Positions 9,704 to 17,789 of a DNA stretch of 64,000 nucleotides are shown here, one piece after another. A program made the position numbers and the translations under genes. The DNA comes from Mycolicibacterium aromaticivorans JS19b1 = JCM 16368 (GTDB taxonomy: Bacteria > Actinomycetota > Actinomycetes > Mycobacteriales > Mycobacteriaceae), in NCBI RefSeq assembly GCF_000559085.1, contig NZ_JALN02000001.1:3038001-3102000 (forward strand), in the 5' to 3' direction. How positions within the stretch are numbered: position 1 is the first letter of the stretch; each line of letters starts with the position of its first letter. The notes beneath the pieces are model-generated. The model was not told where the DNA came from. It saw only the letters and a program-made list of their open reading frames with translations, and ran no database searches.

Positions 9704-10599
9704 GCGCCGCCGGTGAGGCTCGCCTGGATGCGGGCCAACTCGCGGCCTTCGCCGCGATAGTCGAACTCGGCAGTTTCGAGGCGGCGGCCGATCGGTTGCA
9801 TGTCACGCCGTCGGCGGTCAGCCAGCGCATAAAAGCGCTGGAAAAGCAGGTGGGGCAGGTGCTGGTGGTCCGCGGAAAGCCCTGTGTGGCAACGCTGGCC
9901 GGGACACCGCTGCTTCGGCTGGCCGCGCAGACCGCGATGTTGGAGGCCGAGGCCATCGCCGAGATGGCCGGCGGCGGGGAGGCCGCACCGCGCCCGCGGA
10001 TCGCGATGGCGGTCAACGCCGACTCCATGGCGACGTGGTTCGTCCGGGTGTTGTCCGAGCTGCCCGATGTGTTGTTCGACATCCGCATCGAAGACCAGGA
10101 CCACTCCGCCCGGCTGTTGCGAGAGGGCGTCGTCATGGGTGCGGTCACCACCGAGCGCGCCCCGGTACCCGGCTGCCGGGTCCATCCGCTGGGCGTAATG
10201 CGGTACCTGCCGGTGGCCAGTGCTGACTACGTAAAGCGGTATTTCCCAGCAGGTTTCACTTTCGAGGCGGTGAAGTCGTCATCGTCCCTCGCATGGAATC
10301 GCGACGATGCACTGCAGAATATGCTGGTGCGCAAGGCATTCGGTCGGCCTGTCGAACGTCCGGTCACATACGTGCCGACCGCGGAGGGCTTCGGTGCCGC
10401 GGTACACGCCGGCCTCGGGTGGGGCATGTATCCCGAGCAGTCGGCGGCACAGGCGCTCGCCGACGGCTCGTTCGTCCAGGTCAGCGATGTCCACCTCGAC
10501 GTCCCGCTGTTCTGGCAGTGCTGGAAGCTCGACAGCCCCCTGATGAAGTCCCTGACCACGACCGTACTGGCCGCCGCCGACGCACTGCGCCGGGGCTGA
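9646..10599 (+). CDS. lysG: LysR family regulator, LysG/ArgP type
   Basis: The product matches LysG/ArgP: HTH region LAAFAAIVELGSFEAAADRL with TPSAVSQRIKALEKQVGQ, then VNADSMATWF, RIEDQDHSARLLREG, MGAVTTERAPVPGCRV and GLGWGMYPEQ, all familiar from that family. LysG activates lysE in response to basic amino acids. The start is uncertain: homology begins near 9724 (LDAGQLAAF), but the only usual in-frame start upstream is GTG 9646, which overlaps the preceding gene by 58 bases. A GTG at 9713 is out of frame. A rare CTG start or a small frame change is possible. The gene is separated from lysE. Confidence 0.85.
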   Translation: MLHAAGCPVLHPRFGSLLLSAAGEARLDAGQLAAFAAIVELGSFEAAADRLHVTPSAVSQRIKALEKQVGQVLVVRGKPCVATLAGTPLLRLAAQTAMLEAEAIAEMAGGGEAAPRPRIAMAVNADSMATWFVRVLSELPDVLFDIRIEDQDHSARLLREGVVMGAVTTERAPVPGCRVHPLGVMRYLPVASADYVKRYFPAGFTFEAVKSSSSLAWNRDDALQNMLVRKAFGRPVERPVTYVPTAEGFGAAVHAGLGWGMYPEQSAAQALADGSFVQVSDVHLDVPLFWQCWKLDSPLMKSLTTTVLAAADALRRG

Positions 10600-10770
10600 C
10601 AGGCGATCACACTCACTCCACAACGGTTTGCCGTCGCCAGGTCCGCCGGCCGTCACGCCGCAGATCACCACCGCGCCGACCTCCGCCGAACCCGGCTAGC
10701 AGCGCAACTGGGCAGAATGGCACTGATGCACCATGATTGATCGGTTGGGCAAGAGATCGTGGAGATGTGA

Positions 10771-11637
10771 ATGGCTGTAGTTGGTCGCAGGGCGCGAGTT
10801 CTGCTGTCGGTGGTGTTGGTTCTGATGGCTGTTCAGGCGGGTCCGGCCGTCGTAGCGCACGCCGACGATGTCCTGCCGCCGGTGGCGTTCACCACCACCT
10901 CGAATGCGCCGCTGCACAACGGCGGCACCTACGGCATCGGCACCGTGATCGTCGCGCATTTTGAAGCTCCCGTCGGAGACCGCGGTCTGGCCGAGCAGGC
11001 ACTGCAGGTCGACACCTCGCCTCCGGTTGCCGGCGCGTGGCACTGGGTCGACGACCGCACCATGCACTGGCGGCCGCCGCAGTACTACGCGCCGGGCACT
11101 GTGGTCACCGTCACTCCCGGTCCAGGCGCGCCTGTCTCGTTCACCATCGGTGCCTCGCACATCTCGATCGCCGATGACGCGACCAAGCAAGTGACGGTGT
11201 TCGACGGGGGGAAGCTGGTCCGGACCATGCCGACTTCGATGGGCCGCGGGGGCACCGAGAAAGTCGGGAACACCACGTTGAGCTTCTGGACCCAGCCCGG
11301 CGTCTACACCGTTCTGGACAAGAGCAATCCGGTGGTGATGGATTCGTCCACGTACGGCCTGCCGATCAACTCCCATCTCGGCTACAAGGAGTCGATCCCG
11401 TACGCGGTGCGCATCAGCACCGACGGCGTGTATCTGCACGAGCTGGACGCCACAGTTTGGGCGCAGGGCAACACCGACACCAGCCATGGTTGTCTGAACC
11501 TCAACCGCGACAATGCAATCTGGTTCTACAACTTCTCGGTGCCCGGTGATGTCGTCGAAGTGCGCAACACCGGAGGCAAGCCGCTCCAGCTGTGGCAGAA
11601 CGGGGACTGGAGCGTCCCGTGGGATCAGTGGGCTTAG
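10771..11637 (+). CDS. L,D-transpeptidase (YkuD domain), exported
   Basis: A 288-residue protein with an N-terminal signal (VLLSVVLVLMAVQAGPAVVAHA), an Ig-like domain (VAFTTTSNAPLHNGGTYGIG to about residue 125) and a YkuD catalytic domain. The catalytic motif SHGCLNL carries His239 and the nucleophile Cys241. It forms 3-3 crosslinks in peptidoglycan in the cell wall. The length and single Ig-like domain are on the short side for Ldt proteins with two such domains. ATG 10771 follows GGAGATGTGA. It stands alone between a regulator and a peptide transporter. Confidence 0.92.
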   Translation: MAVVGRRARVLLSVVLVLMAVQAGPAVVAHADDVLPPVAFTTTSNAPLHNGGTYGIGTVIVAHFEAPVGDRGLAEQALQVDTSPPVAGAWHWVDDRTMHWRPPQYYAPGTVVTVTPGPGAPVSFTIGASHISIADDATKQVTVFDGGKLVRTMPTSMGRGGTEKVGNTTLSFWTQPGVYTVLDKSNPVVMDSSTYGLPINSHLGYKESIPYAVRISTDGVYLHELDATVWAQGNTDTSHGCLNLNRDNAIWFYNFSVPGDVVEVRNTGGKPLQLWQNGDWSVPWDQWA

Positions 11638-11705
11638 CCGGCGTGGTGCGGTTTCGGGTAGCGACTACTCGTGACACGGAATGTCCGTCGCACGAGACTG
11701 GGGGC

Positions 11706-11837
11706 GTGACAATCCCGCACCCGGAGCCGCGCCTCGCCAACGTCGTCGAGTTGCCGCTGGCCCGTGTGGCCGGTCATCGCGACCCGGCCGGCGAGGACGA
11801 CGAGCGTGAGCCGGAGACCGTCATCCTGCTCTGGTGA
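11706..11837 (+). CDS. Small hypothetical protein
   Basis: A 43-codon reading frame from GTG 11706 encodes an acidic peptide (VTIPHPEPRL at the start, EDDEREPETVILLW at the end). It sits between the L,D-transpeptidase and the peptide transporter, with a modest GGGGGC upstream. No family is recognised. It could be a short real gene or chance; the odd acidic composition is the only argument for it. Confidence 0.3.
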   Translation: MTIPHPEPRLANVVELPLARVAGHRDPAGEDDEREPETVILLW

Positions 11838-11864
11838 CGGCCCGGATATGGCAGGGTGAAATCC

Positions 11865-13331
11865 ATGGCCGATGCCGTCGGAACCGAGAACGCGCCCGCG
11901 CAACGAACATTCTTCGGGCACCCGGTCGGTCTGGCCAACCTCTTCGGCGTCGAGTTATGGGAGCGCTTCTCCTACTACGGGATGCTCACGATTCTCGGGT
12001 ATTACCTGTACTACTCACTTACCGAGGGCGGTCTCGGCCTGCCCAAGGCCACCGCGACCGGCGTCGTCGGGGCGTATGGCGGCCTGGTGTATCTGTCCAC
12101 AGTCCTGGGGGGCTGGGTGGCCGACCGGTTGCTCGGCATGGAGCGGACGGTGCTCTACGGCGGCGTCGTGGTCATGTTCGGCCACATCGCACTGGCGGTG
12201 CTGCCCGGGCTCACGGGTGTCGGCGTCGGTCTGATACTGATCGCGCTGGGCTCCGGCGCGCTCAAAGCGAACGCCTCGTCGCTGCTGGGCACGCTCTATG
12301 ACGACGGCGACCCCCGTCGCGACGGCGGATTCACACTGTTCTATCTCGGTATCAACCTGGGTTCGTTCGTAGGCCCGTTGATCACCGGCCTCCTGCAGAC
12401 CAAAGTGGGTTTCCACTACGGGTTCGGCGCCGCGGCCGTCGGCATGGCGCTGGGCCTGACCCAGTATGTGGTATTCCGGCGCAATCTCGGTAGCCACGGC
12501 CGGACTCCACCGAATCCGCTGTCCCGCAGTCAGTTCGTGCGCACCGCGAGCATTGCCGCAGCAGTCGTGGTGGTGGTCGTCGTCGCCTTCGTCTTCGGTC
12601 TGATCACCCTCGCCAACCTCTCCCAGGTGACCACCGGAATTCTGGTCGTCGCCTCGATCGCCTACTTCGCGGTGATGCTGCGCAGCCCTCGTGTCGAACC
12701 ACTGGAGCGCACGCGAGTGCGGGCCTTCATCCCGCTGTTCATCGCCAACGCGGTGTTCTGGTCGCTGTTCCAGCAGATCTTCACCGTGCTCGCGGTGTAC
12801 TCCGACGAGCGGATGAACTGGTCGATCTTCGGTTGGCGGGCACCGTCGAACTGGATCGGCTCGATCGAACCGGTGTGGATCATCCTGCTGTCACCGGCGT
12901 TCGCGGCGATGTGGACCAAGTTGGGCCGACGCGCACCCACCACCCCACGCAAGTTCGCCTACGGCGTCATCGGCATGGGCGTGGCGTTCCTGCTGTTCCT
13001 GCCGATGGCCGGAACGACCGGACGCAGCGTGCCCGCGCTGTTCGTGGCGGCGATCATGGCCGTCTTCGCGATATCCGAGCTGATGCTGTCGCCGATCGGC
13101 CTGTCGGTGACGACACAGTTGGCTCCCAACGCATTTCGGGCGCAGATGATGGCGCTGTACTTCTTCTCGGTCGGCCTGGGCACGTCGATGTCGGGGGTGC
13201 TCTCGGGGTACTACCACCCGGACCGCGAGTTGGCATACTTCGGCATCCTCGGTGCCGTCGCGGTCGGGGTCGGGGTCATCGTATGGACGTTCGCGCCCCG
13301 GGTGAGCCGTCTGATGGAGGGCGTCCACTAA
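11865..13331 (+). CDS. POT family proton-dependent oligopeptide transporter
   Basis: The 488-residue membrane protein has about 12-14 hydrophobic segments and the POT signatures ELWERFSYYGMLTILGYYL (near residue 30), GGWVADRLLG and FTLFYLGINLGSFVGPLITG. The ExxERFxYYG motif couples protons to di- and tripeptide uptake. I prefer ATG 11865 (MADAVGTENAP) because AGGGTG lies 7 bases before it; an in-frame GTG at 11856 would have no free ribosome-binding site. It stands alone with no linked peptidase. Confidence 0.92.
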   Translation: MADAVGTENAPAQRTFFGHPVGLANLFGVELWERFSYYGMLTILGYYLYYSLTEGGLGLPKATATGVVGAYGGLVYLSTVLGGWVADRLLGMERTVLYGGVVVMFGHIALAVLPGLTGVGVGLILIALGSGALKANASSLLGTLYDDGDPRRDGGFTLFYLGINLGSFVGPLITGLLQTKVGFHYGFGAAAVGMALGLTQYVVFRRNLGSHGRTPPNPLSRSQFVRTASIAAAVVVVVVVAFVFGLITLANLSQVTTGILVVASIAYFAVMLRSPRVEPLERTRVRAFIPLFIANAVFWSLFQQIFTVLAVYSDERMNWSIFGWRAPSNWIGSIEPVWIILLSPAFAAMWTKLGRRAPTTPRKFAYGVIGMGVAFLLFLPMAGTTGRSVPALFVAAIMAVFAISELMLSPIGLSVTTQLAPNAFRAQMMALYFFSVGLGTSMSGVLSGYYHPDRELAYFGILGAVAVGVGVIVWTFAPRVSRLMEGVH

Positions 13332-13366
13332 GGTTCGCCTCGAGCAGCAGCCGTGCGACTAGGACG

Positions 13367-14230
13367 TCACGCCGTCGCCATCGGTGTCCACGGCGCCGTC
13401 TCGTTGACGAAGGCCTCGAGTGAGTCAGCAACGGCCGCAGGCGCTTCGAGTTGCGGTGTGTGCCCGACGCCGGGAAGGATCAGCAGCCGGCTGCCGGGGA
13501 GAGCGTCGTGCGCGGCCCGAGCGTGGGCGACGGGAATGATCGGGTCCTGCTCGCCCCACACCAGTGAGACGGGCAGTCCGTGGGTGACATCCAACCGCGA
13601 CCGAGCATTGACCGCCTGTCCGCGGTAGTCGACCACCGAGCGCAGCGTACGCAGAAATGCTTGGCGGGTAGGGCGATCCGACAGCGAGGCATAGGCTTCC
13701 CACGTCTCGACCGTCGCCATCTGTGGTGGCCGAACCGAGTCCAAACGATTCAGCAGCCGATTACCAACAGCAACCACCGATTTCGGCGCGATCAACGGTG
13801 CGATGAGTTCGGCGGCCGGCGAGGCGAGCAGCCGCAAACTCAGGCCCACCTCGGCCCCGAGTCCACCACTGGCGATCAGCGACAGCCGTTCACAGTATTC
13901 GGGATGTTGGTGCACGAACTGCATGCCGATGCCCCCGCCGAGGGAGTGCCCCACTATCGTCGCCCGAGGAATCGCCAACTCGTCGAGGAAGTTTCGCAAC
14001 CACACCGCGAAGGCGCCCAGCGAGTAGTCGGTCCGCGGCTTCGCTGACTGGCCGTGGCCGAGCAAGTCCGGTGCCACCACCCGGAAACGTTCGGAGAGCT
14101 GGGGTGTAACCGCGCGCCATGTGCGTGAACTACTGCCGATCCCGTGCAGCATCACCAGGGTGGGGCCGTGCCCGCTGTCCTGGTAGGCGACGAGTTCGCC
14201 GTGCAACCGCACGTACTTGAGCTCAGTCAT
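13367..14230 (-). CDS. Alpha/beta hydrolase
   Basis: A 287-residue alpha/beta hydrolase: oxyanion region VMLHGIGSSSRTWR, DLLGHGQS, nucleophile elbow GHSLGGG, acid in WGEQDPIIPVAHAR and the catalytic His in GVGHTPQLEAP. The lid region is short. The substrate is unknown; similar mycobacterial enzymes cleave esters or C-C bonds. ATG 14230 has an excellent AGGAGG site. Palindromes directly upstream suggest control by a TetR-type protein encoded elsewhere. Confidence 0.9.
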   Translation of the reverse strand: MTELKYVRLHGELVAYQDSGHGPTLVMLHGIGSSSRTWRAVTPQLSERFRVVAPDLLGHGQSAKPRTDYSLGAFAVWLRNFLDELAIPRATIVGHSLGGGIGMQFVHQHPEYCERLSLIASGGLGAEVGLSLRLLASPAAELIAPLIAPKSVVAVGNRLLNRLDSVRPPQMATVETWEAYASLSDRPTRQAFLRTLRSVVDYRGQAVNARSRLDVTHGLPVSLVWGEQDPIIPVAHARAAHDALPGSRLLILPGVGHTPQLEAPAAVADSLEAFVNETAPWTPMATA

Positions 14231-14242
14231 GAAACCTCCTAA

Positions 14243-14274
14243 GTTACCCACTGGTAACCTACGGTACCGTAACC
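14243..14274. promoter_or_regulatory. Overlapping palindromes upstream of the alpha/beta hydrolase
   Basis: GTTACC (14243-14248) and GGTAAC (14253-14258) are perfect arms around CACT. A second palindrome TACGGTACCGTA (14260-14271) follows at once, and GTAACC (14269-14274) repeats the half-site. The pattern fits two adjacent repressor sites over the promoter of the minus-strand hydrolase. No TetR gene is next to it, so the regulator is not identified. Confidence 0.5.
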
Positions 14275-14427
14275 AAGCTCCGTCGTCGAATGCAGCGCGG
14301 TCAGAATGCTTTGTTTCCAGGCCGAACGGCCTCGGCCGGTGTAGATCAGCGGCTAGGGTTTTGCTAGTTGTAGGGCCGCGTGGTGACCGGGGGATGGGCG
14401 GCTGACCTACCACCGGAAGGCGCGCGC

Positions 14428-14760
14428 ATGAGCATCGAACCGCCCGACAAGCCGCCTTCGGTGGACGATTTCCGTAGACGGGCGGGGCACGTCGACCGGG
14501 AGTTCGCCGACGCACGGCGGTACCTCTCCGCACTGTGCGACGACGATAACCACTCACTGGGCGAACTGATGACCGAAATCCACCGGAGTGGGCGGGGCAT
14601 GCAGGTGCTGGCGGCCATGGCGGTGCTCGCTCTGGACTTCGCGAACCTTTCCGCCGACCGCCTCGGCGGTGATGTGCAGAAGTGGCTGGACCAGTCCGAA
14701 ATGACTCAGGACCAGGCTGATGCCGAGCGGAGCCAGAATGAACTCGGCGGTGAGGCATAG
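14428..14760 (+). CDS. Hypothetical protein, helical
   Basis: A 110-residue acidic, largely alpha-helical protein (SVDDFRRRAGHVDREFADAR, then SLGELMTEIHRSGRGMQVLA) without signal peptide or clear motif. A hydrophobic stretch AAMAVLALDFANL is too short and polar-flanked for a membrane anchor. ATG 14428 follows GGAAGG. I do not recognise the family. It lies between the hydrolase and the DeoR gene, facing the latter. Confidence 0.6.
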   Translation: MSIEPPDKPPSVDDFRRRAGHVDREFADARRYLSALCDDDNHSLGELMTEIHRSGRGMQVLAAMAVLALDFANLSADRLGGDVQKWLDQSEMTQDQADAERSQNELGGEA

Positions 14761-14773
14761 CCTTTCGTGCGAG

Positions 14774-15532
14774 TCAGGTTCGCACGACGGCAGGCCCCAT
14801 CGCCTCATACCGGCGGGCATCGGCGGCGGGCAGCTCTGTGCCTGTCACGATCGAGTCGAAGTCGGCCACGTCGGCGAACCGGCAGAAGCTGCTGACACCG
14901 AATTTCGTGTGCGCGGCCACCAGAACCCGGCGACGGGCGACTTTGACTGCCATGTGTTTAACCGCCGCGACGGCCGGATCAGGGGTGGTGAGGCCATGCT
15001 CGGGCGAAATACCGTTCGTGCCAAGGTAAGCGACGTCGATCACCAGGCTGCCGAGCATGTCGGTAGCCCAATGGTCCACCGTCGCCAGCGTGCGGCCGCG
15101 CATCCGGCCACCGAGCAGCAGGACCGTCACCGACTCACTGTGGGCCAGCGCCTCGGCGGCCAGCAGTGAGGAGGTCACCACGGTGAGCTCTTGATCGGCA
15201 AGCCGTTCGGCGATGAGCCGGGGCGTGAAACCCTCGTCCAGGTACACCGTTTCGGCTCCGTGCAACACCTCGATGGCAGCGCCGGCGATCCGGTGCTTCT
15301 CGGCGAGGTCCACCTGGCTGCGGTATTCGACTGTCGATTCGAATGCCGCGGTCTCCAGCGGTATGGCGCCGCCATGCACGCGTTTGAGGATCCGGCGGCC
15401 GGCGAGCACCTTCAGGTCGCGGCGGATCGTCTCGGCCGCGACGTCGAGTTCCTCGGCCAGCGCCGCCACCTCGACTCGCCCCCTGGTGCGGGCGAACTCG
15501 ACTATGCGGCCTTGGCGGGTGTCCGAATCCAC
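14774..15532 (-). CDS. DeoR/GlpR family transcriptional repressor of sugar metabolism
   Basis: About 252 residues from GTG 15532: an N-terminal DeoR helix-turn-helix (RQGRIVEFARTRGRVEV, ELDVAAETIRRDLKVL) and a C-terminal sugar-phosphate-sensing domain (EKHRIAGAAIEVL, TVVTSSLLAAEAL, DVAYLGTNGISPEHGLTTPD). Such repressors respond to phosphorylated sugars. The gene follows the PTS permease gene by 10 bp on the same strand, so it very likely controls the hexitol module including the divergent dehydrogenase. A longer frame reaches 15586 but would overlap the mtlA end. Confidence 0.88.
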   Translation of the reverse strand: MDSDTRQGRIVEFARTRGRVEVAALAEELDVAAETIRRDLKVLAGRRILKRVHGGAIPLETAAFESTVEYRSQVDLAEKHRIAGAAIEVLHGAETVYLDEGFTPRLIAERLADQELTVVTSSLLAAEALAHSESVTVLLLGGRMRGRTLATVDHWATDMLGSLVIDVAYLGTNGISPEHGLTTPDPAVAAVKHMAVKVARRRVLVAAHTKFGVSSFCRFADVADFDSIVTGTELPAADARRYEAMGPAVVRT

Positions 15533-15542
15533 CTCGGTATTC

Positions 15543-17618
15543 TCACCCGCCGTTGCCGCCGAGCACCGCCCGGACCTCGGCGGCACTCGTGGCGTCCCGA
15601 AGCCGGGCCACCTCGTCGTTGTTGAGGAACACCCCGGCGATCTTGGTCAGCAACGCCATGTGGTCCTTGCCCGCACCGGCGATGCCGACGACGAACTCGG
15701 CAGGCTTGCCGTTCCAGTCGATCGGTTGGGCGTAGCGCACGAACGAGATCCCGGTGCGACGGATGGCGTCCTTCGCCTCGTTGGTGCCGTGCGGGATCGC
15801 CAGGCCGTTGCCCATGTAGGTCGACACCGAACCTTCCCGCTCATGCATCGCATGCACATAGGACGGCTCGACCGCGCCGCAGGCCACCAGCAACCGGCCT
15901 GCCTCGCTGATCGCCCCGTCCCGCGTGGTGGCGGTGCCGGCCAGCACGATCGACTCGGCGGCCAGCACATCTTCGTCGGGTGCATCGGCGGCGGGTTCTG
16001 CCACGGTGGGTGCGCCCGCACCTGCGCCGTTGGCCGACCCGAGCAGTTCCACGATCTCGTCGTACTGCGGGGCGTTCATGAAGTTGTCGACCGAGACGTG
16101 GGTGGCCGATGGTGTCTTTTGACGGGCGCGATCGGTGAGGTCCCGATGGGTGACCACCAGCCCGTAGTCGTCGGTGAGATTCGAGATCGCCTGGTTGGTC
16201 ACCTTCACGTCGGTGAAACCGGCGCCCTGAATTTTCCTGCGCAGCACCGAGGCTCCCATCGCGGAGGATCCCATGCCTGCATCGCACGCGAACACGATGC
16301 GGGTGATCGGGCTCCCGTCGGCGGAGCCGACAAGTGCGGCCCCGTCGGCGGAGCCGACAAGTGCGGCCCCGTCGGCGGAGCCGACAAGTGCGGCCCCGTC
16401 GGCGGAGCCGACAAGTGCGGCCCCGTCGGCGGAGCCGACAAGTGCCGAGGACACGCTGGACTTCTTACCTTTGAGGGCCTCCATGCCGGCGGTCGCGGCG
16501 GCCAGGTCTCCGTCGTCGTCAGAGCGGTCGGTCTTCAGCAGGAGCGCGGCCACCGCGAATGAGACTGCGGCGGCGCCTAATACCGACAGCGTGACTCCGA
16601 GGAAGCTGCCCGAGGCGGTTTGGGCGTAGACAGCGATGATGGAACCGGGCGCCGCCGGCGCGCGCAAGCCGGATCCGAAGAGAACATTGATGAAGATGCC
16701 CGTCATGCCGCCCAAGATGGTGGCCGCGATCAGCTTCGGCTTCATCAGCACGTACGGGAAATAGATCTCGTGGATGCCGCCGAAGAACTGGATGATCGCC
16801 GCGCCCGGTGCCGACGCTTTGGCGGCACCTCGACCGAATGCCATGAACGCCAGCAGGATTCCCAGTCCCGGTCCGGGATTGGCCTCCAGGAGGAACAACA
16901 CGGATTTGCCGGTTTGCAGCGCCTGGGTGGTACCCAGCGGAGTGAGCACCCCGTGATTGATCGCGTTGTTGAGGAACAGCACCTTGGCCGGCTCGATGAA
17001 GATCGACGTCAGCGGCAACAGGTCGTGGGCAACGAGGAAGTCCACCACCCGACCGGCGCCGTGGCTGAAGCCCGACACGATCGGGCCGATTCCGAAGAAC
17101 CCGAAGGTGGCCAGGATCAACCCGACGATGCCGGCCGAGAAGTTGTCGATGAGCATTTCGAAGCCTGGCCGCACCTTGCCGTCCCAGATGGCGTCGACCT
17201 TCTTCATCGCCCAACCGCCGAGTGGCCCCATCATCATCGCGCCGAGGAACATGGGGATGTCGGTGCCGGCGATCACGCCCATCGTCGCGATCGCGCCGAC
17301 CACGCCACCGCGGATTCCGTACACCATCCGGCCGCCGGTGGCTCCGATCAGGATCGGCAGCAGGTAGGTGATCATCGGCGCGACGATGCCGCCGGAGGCG
17401 AAGTCACCCCAGCCGCCGATCTTGGCCACCCAACCGCCCGGGTCGCGCAGTCCCGGGAAGATCCCGGTCAGCCACCCGGCCTTGATGAACAGTGCGGTGA
17501 TCAGGCCCCAGGCGATGAAAGCGCCGATATTGGGCATGACCATGTTCGACAGCGACGTGCCCAGCTTCTGAACATGAACCCGTGCCCCGGTCCGCGGTTT
17601 GGTCTCGGTGGTGGACAC
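15543..17618 (-). CDS. mtlA: Mannitol-type PTS permease EIICBA
   Basis: A 691-residue fused PTS permease. EIIC (about residues 1-345) shows VQKLGTSLSNMVMPNIGAFI, GGRMVYGIRGG and the GGIHEIYFPYVLMKP motif of MtlA. EIIB (about 430-525) has the phosphorylated Cys in FACDAGMGSSAMG. EIIA (about 550-691) has the active His in GNGLAIPHGTNEAK. It imports and phosphorylates mannitol or a similar hexitol at the membrane. The linker between C and B holds five tandem copies of a 9-residue unit. GTG 17618 follows GGAGG. General PTS proteins EI and HPr are not in the window. PTS hexitol uptake is uncommon in mycobacteria as I know them. Confidence 0.92.
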   Translation of the reverse strand: MSTTETKPRTGARVHVQKLGTSLSNMVMPNIGAFIAWGLITALFIKAGWLTGIFPGLRDPGGWVAKIGGWGDFASGGIVAPMITYLLPILIGATGGRMVYGIRGGVVGAIATMGVIAGTDIPMFLGAMMMGPLGGWAMKKVDAIWDGKVRPGFEMLIDNFSAGIVGLILATFGFFGIGPIVSGFSHGAGRVVDFLVAHDLLPLTSIFIEPAKVLFLNNAINHGVLTPLGTTQALQTGKSVLFLLEANPGPGLGILLAFMAFGRGAAKASAPGAAIIQFFGGIHEIYFPYVLMKPKLIAATILGGMTGIFINVLFGSGLRAPAAPGSIIAVYAQTASGSFLGVTLSVLGAAAVSFAVAALLLKTDRSDDDGDLAAATAGMEALKGKKSSVSSALVGSADGAALVGSADGAALVGSADGAALVGSADGAALVGSADGSPITRIVFACDAGMGSSAMGASVLRRKIQGAGFTDVKVTNQAISNLTDDYGLVVTHRDLTDRARQKTPSATHVSVDNFMNAPQYDEIVELLGSANGAGAGAPTVAEPAADAPDEDVLAAESIVLAGTATTRDGAISEAGRLLVACGAVEPSYVHAMHEREGSVSTYMGNGLAIPHGTNEAKDAIRRTGISFVRYAQPIDWNGKPAEFVVGIAGAGKDHMALLTKIAGVFLNNDEVARLRDATSAAEVRAVLGGNGG
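16314..16448. repeat. Five-copy 27-bp tandem repeat inside the mtlA linker
   Basis: Units start at 16314, 16341, 16368, 16395 and 16422. The first four are identical and the last differs only in its final bases. On the coding strand each unit encodes the nonapeptide ALVGSADGA, so copy-number changes keep the frame. There are no spacers, so this is a minisatellite and not CRISPR. It lies between the EIIC and EIIB domains. Confidence 0.97.
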
Positions 17619-17687
17619 TCGGTGCCTCCGATTCTTTTCGGTGATGCCGATCACATCTGATGACCAGTAAAACGCACATGCGGGCAG

Positions 17688-17701
17688 GAATGCAAGCATT
17701 C
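17688..17701. promoter_or_regulatory. Palindrome in the mtlA/dehydrogenase divergent promoter
   Basis: GAATGC (17688-17693) and GCATTC (17696-17701) flank two bases within the 171-base region between the divergent mtlA and zinc dehydrogenase genes. It is the best candidate operator for the DeoR repressor encoded in the same operon. Binding is inferred. Confidence 0.45.
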
Positions 17702-17789
17702 GGTCATAAACGGGCAGCTATTACTGTGGTTTTGTGCCCGGAATACCGATAGAGTGTGGGTCGGCTCACCCGGAGGAAGGACGATCGCC

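Noticed and set aside
15533..15586. Longer N-terminus for the DeoR protein
   Set aside because: The extension would overlap the mtlA 3' end; homology begins at the GTG 15532 product.
16314..16448. CRISPR-like direct repeats
   Set aside because: Units are contiguous with no spacers and are in-frame coding sequence of mtlA.
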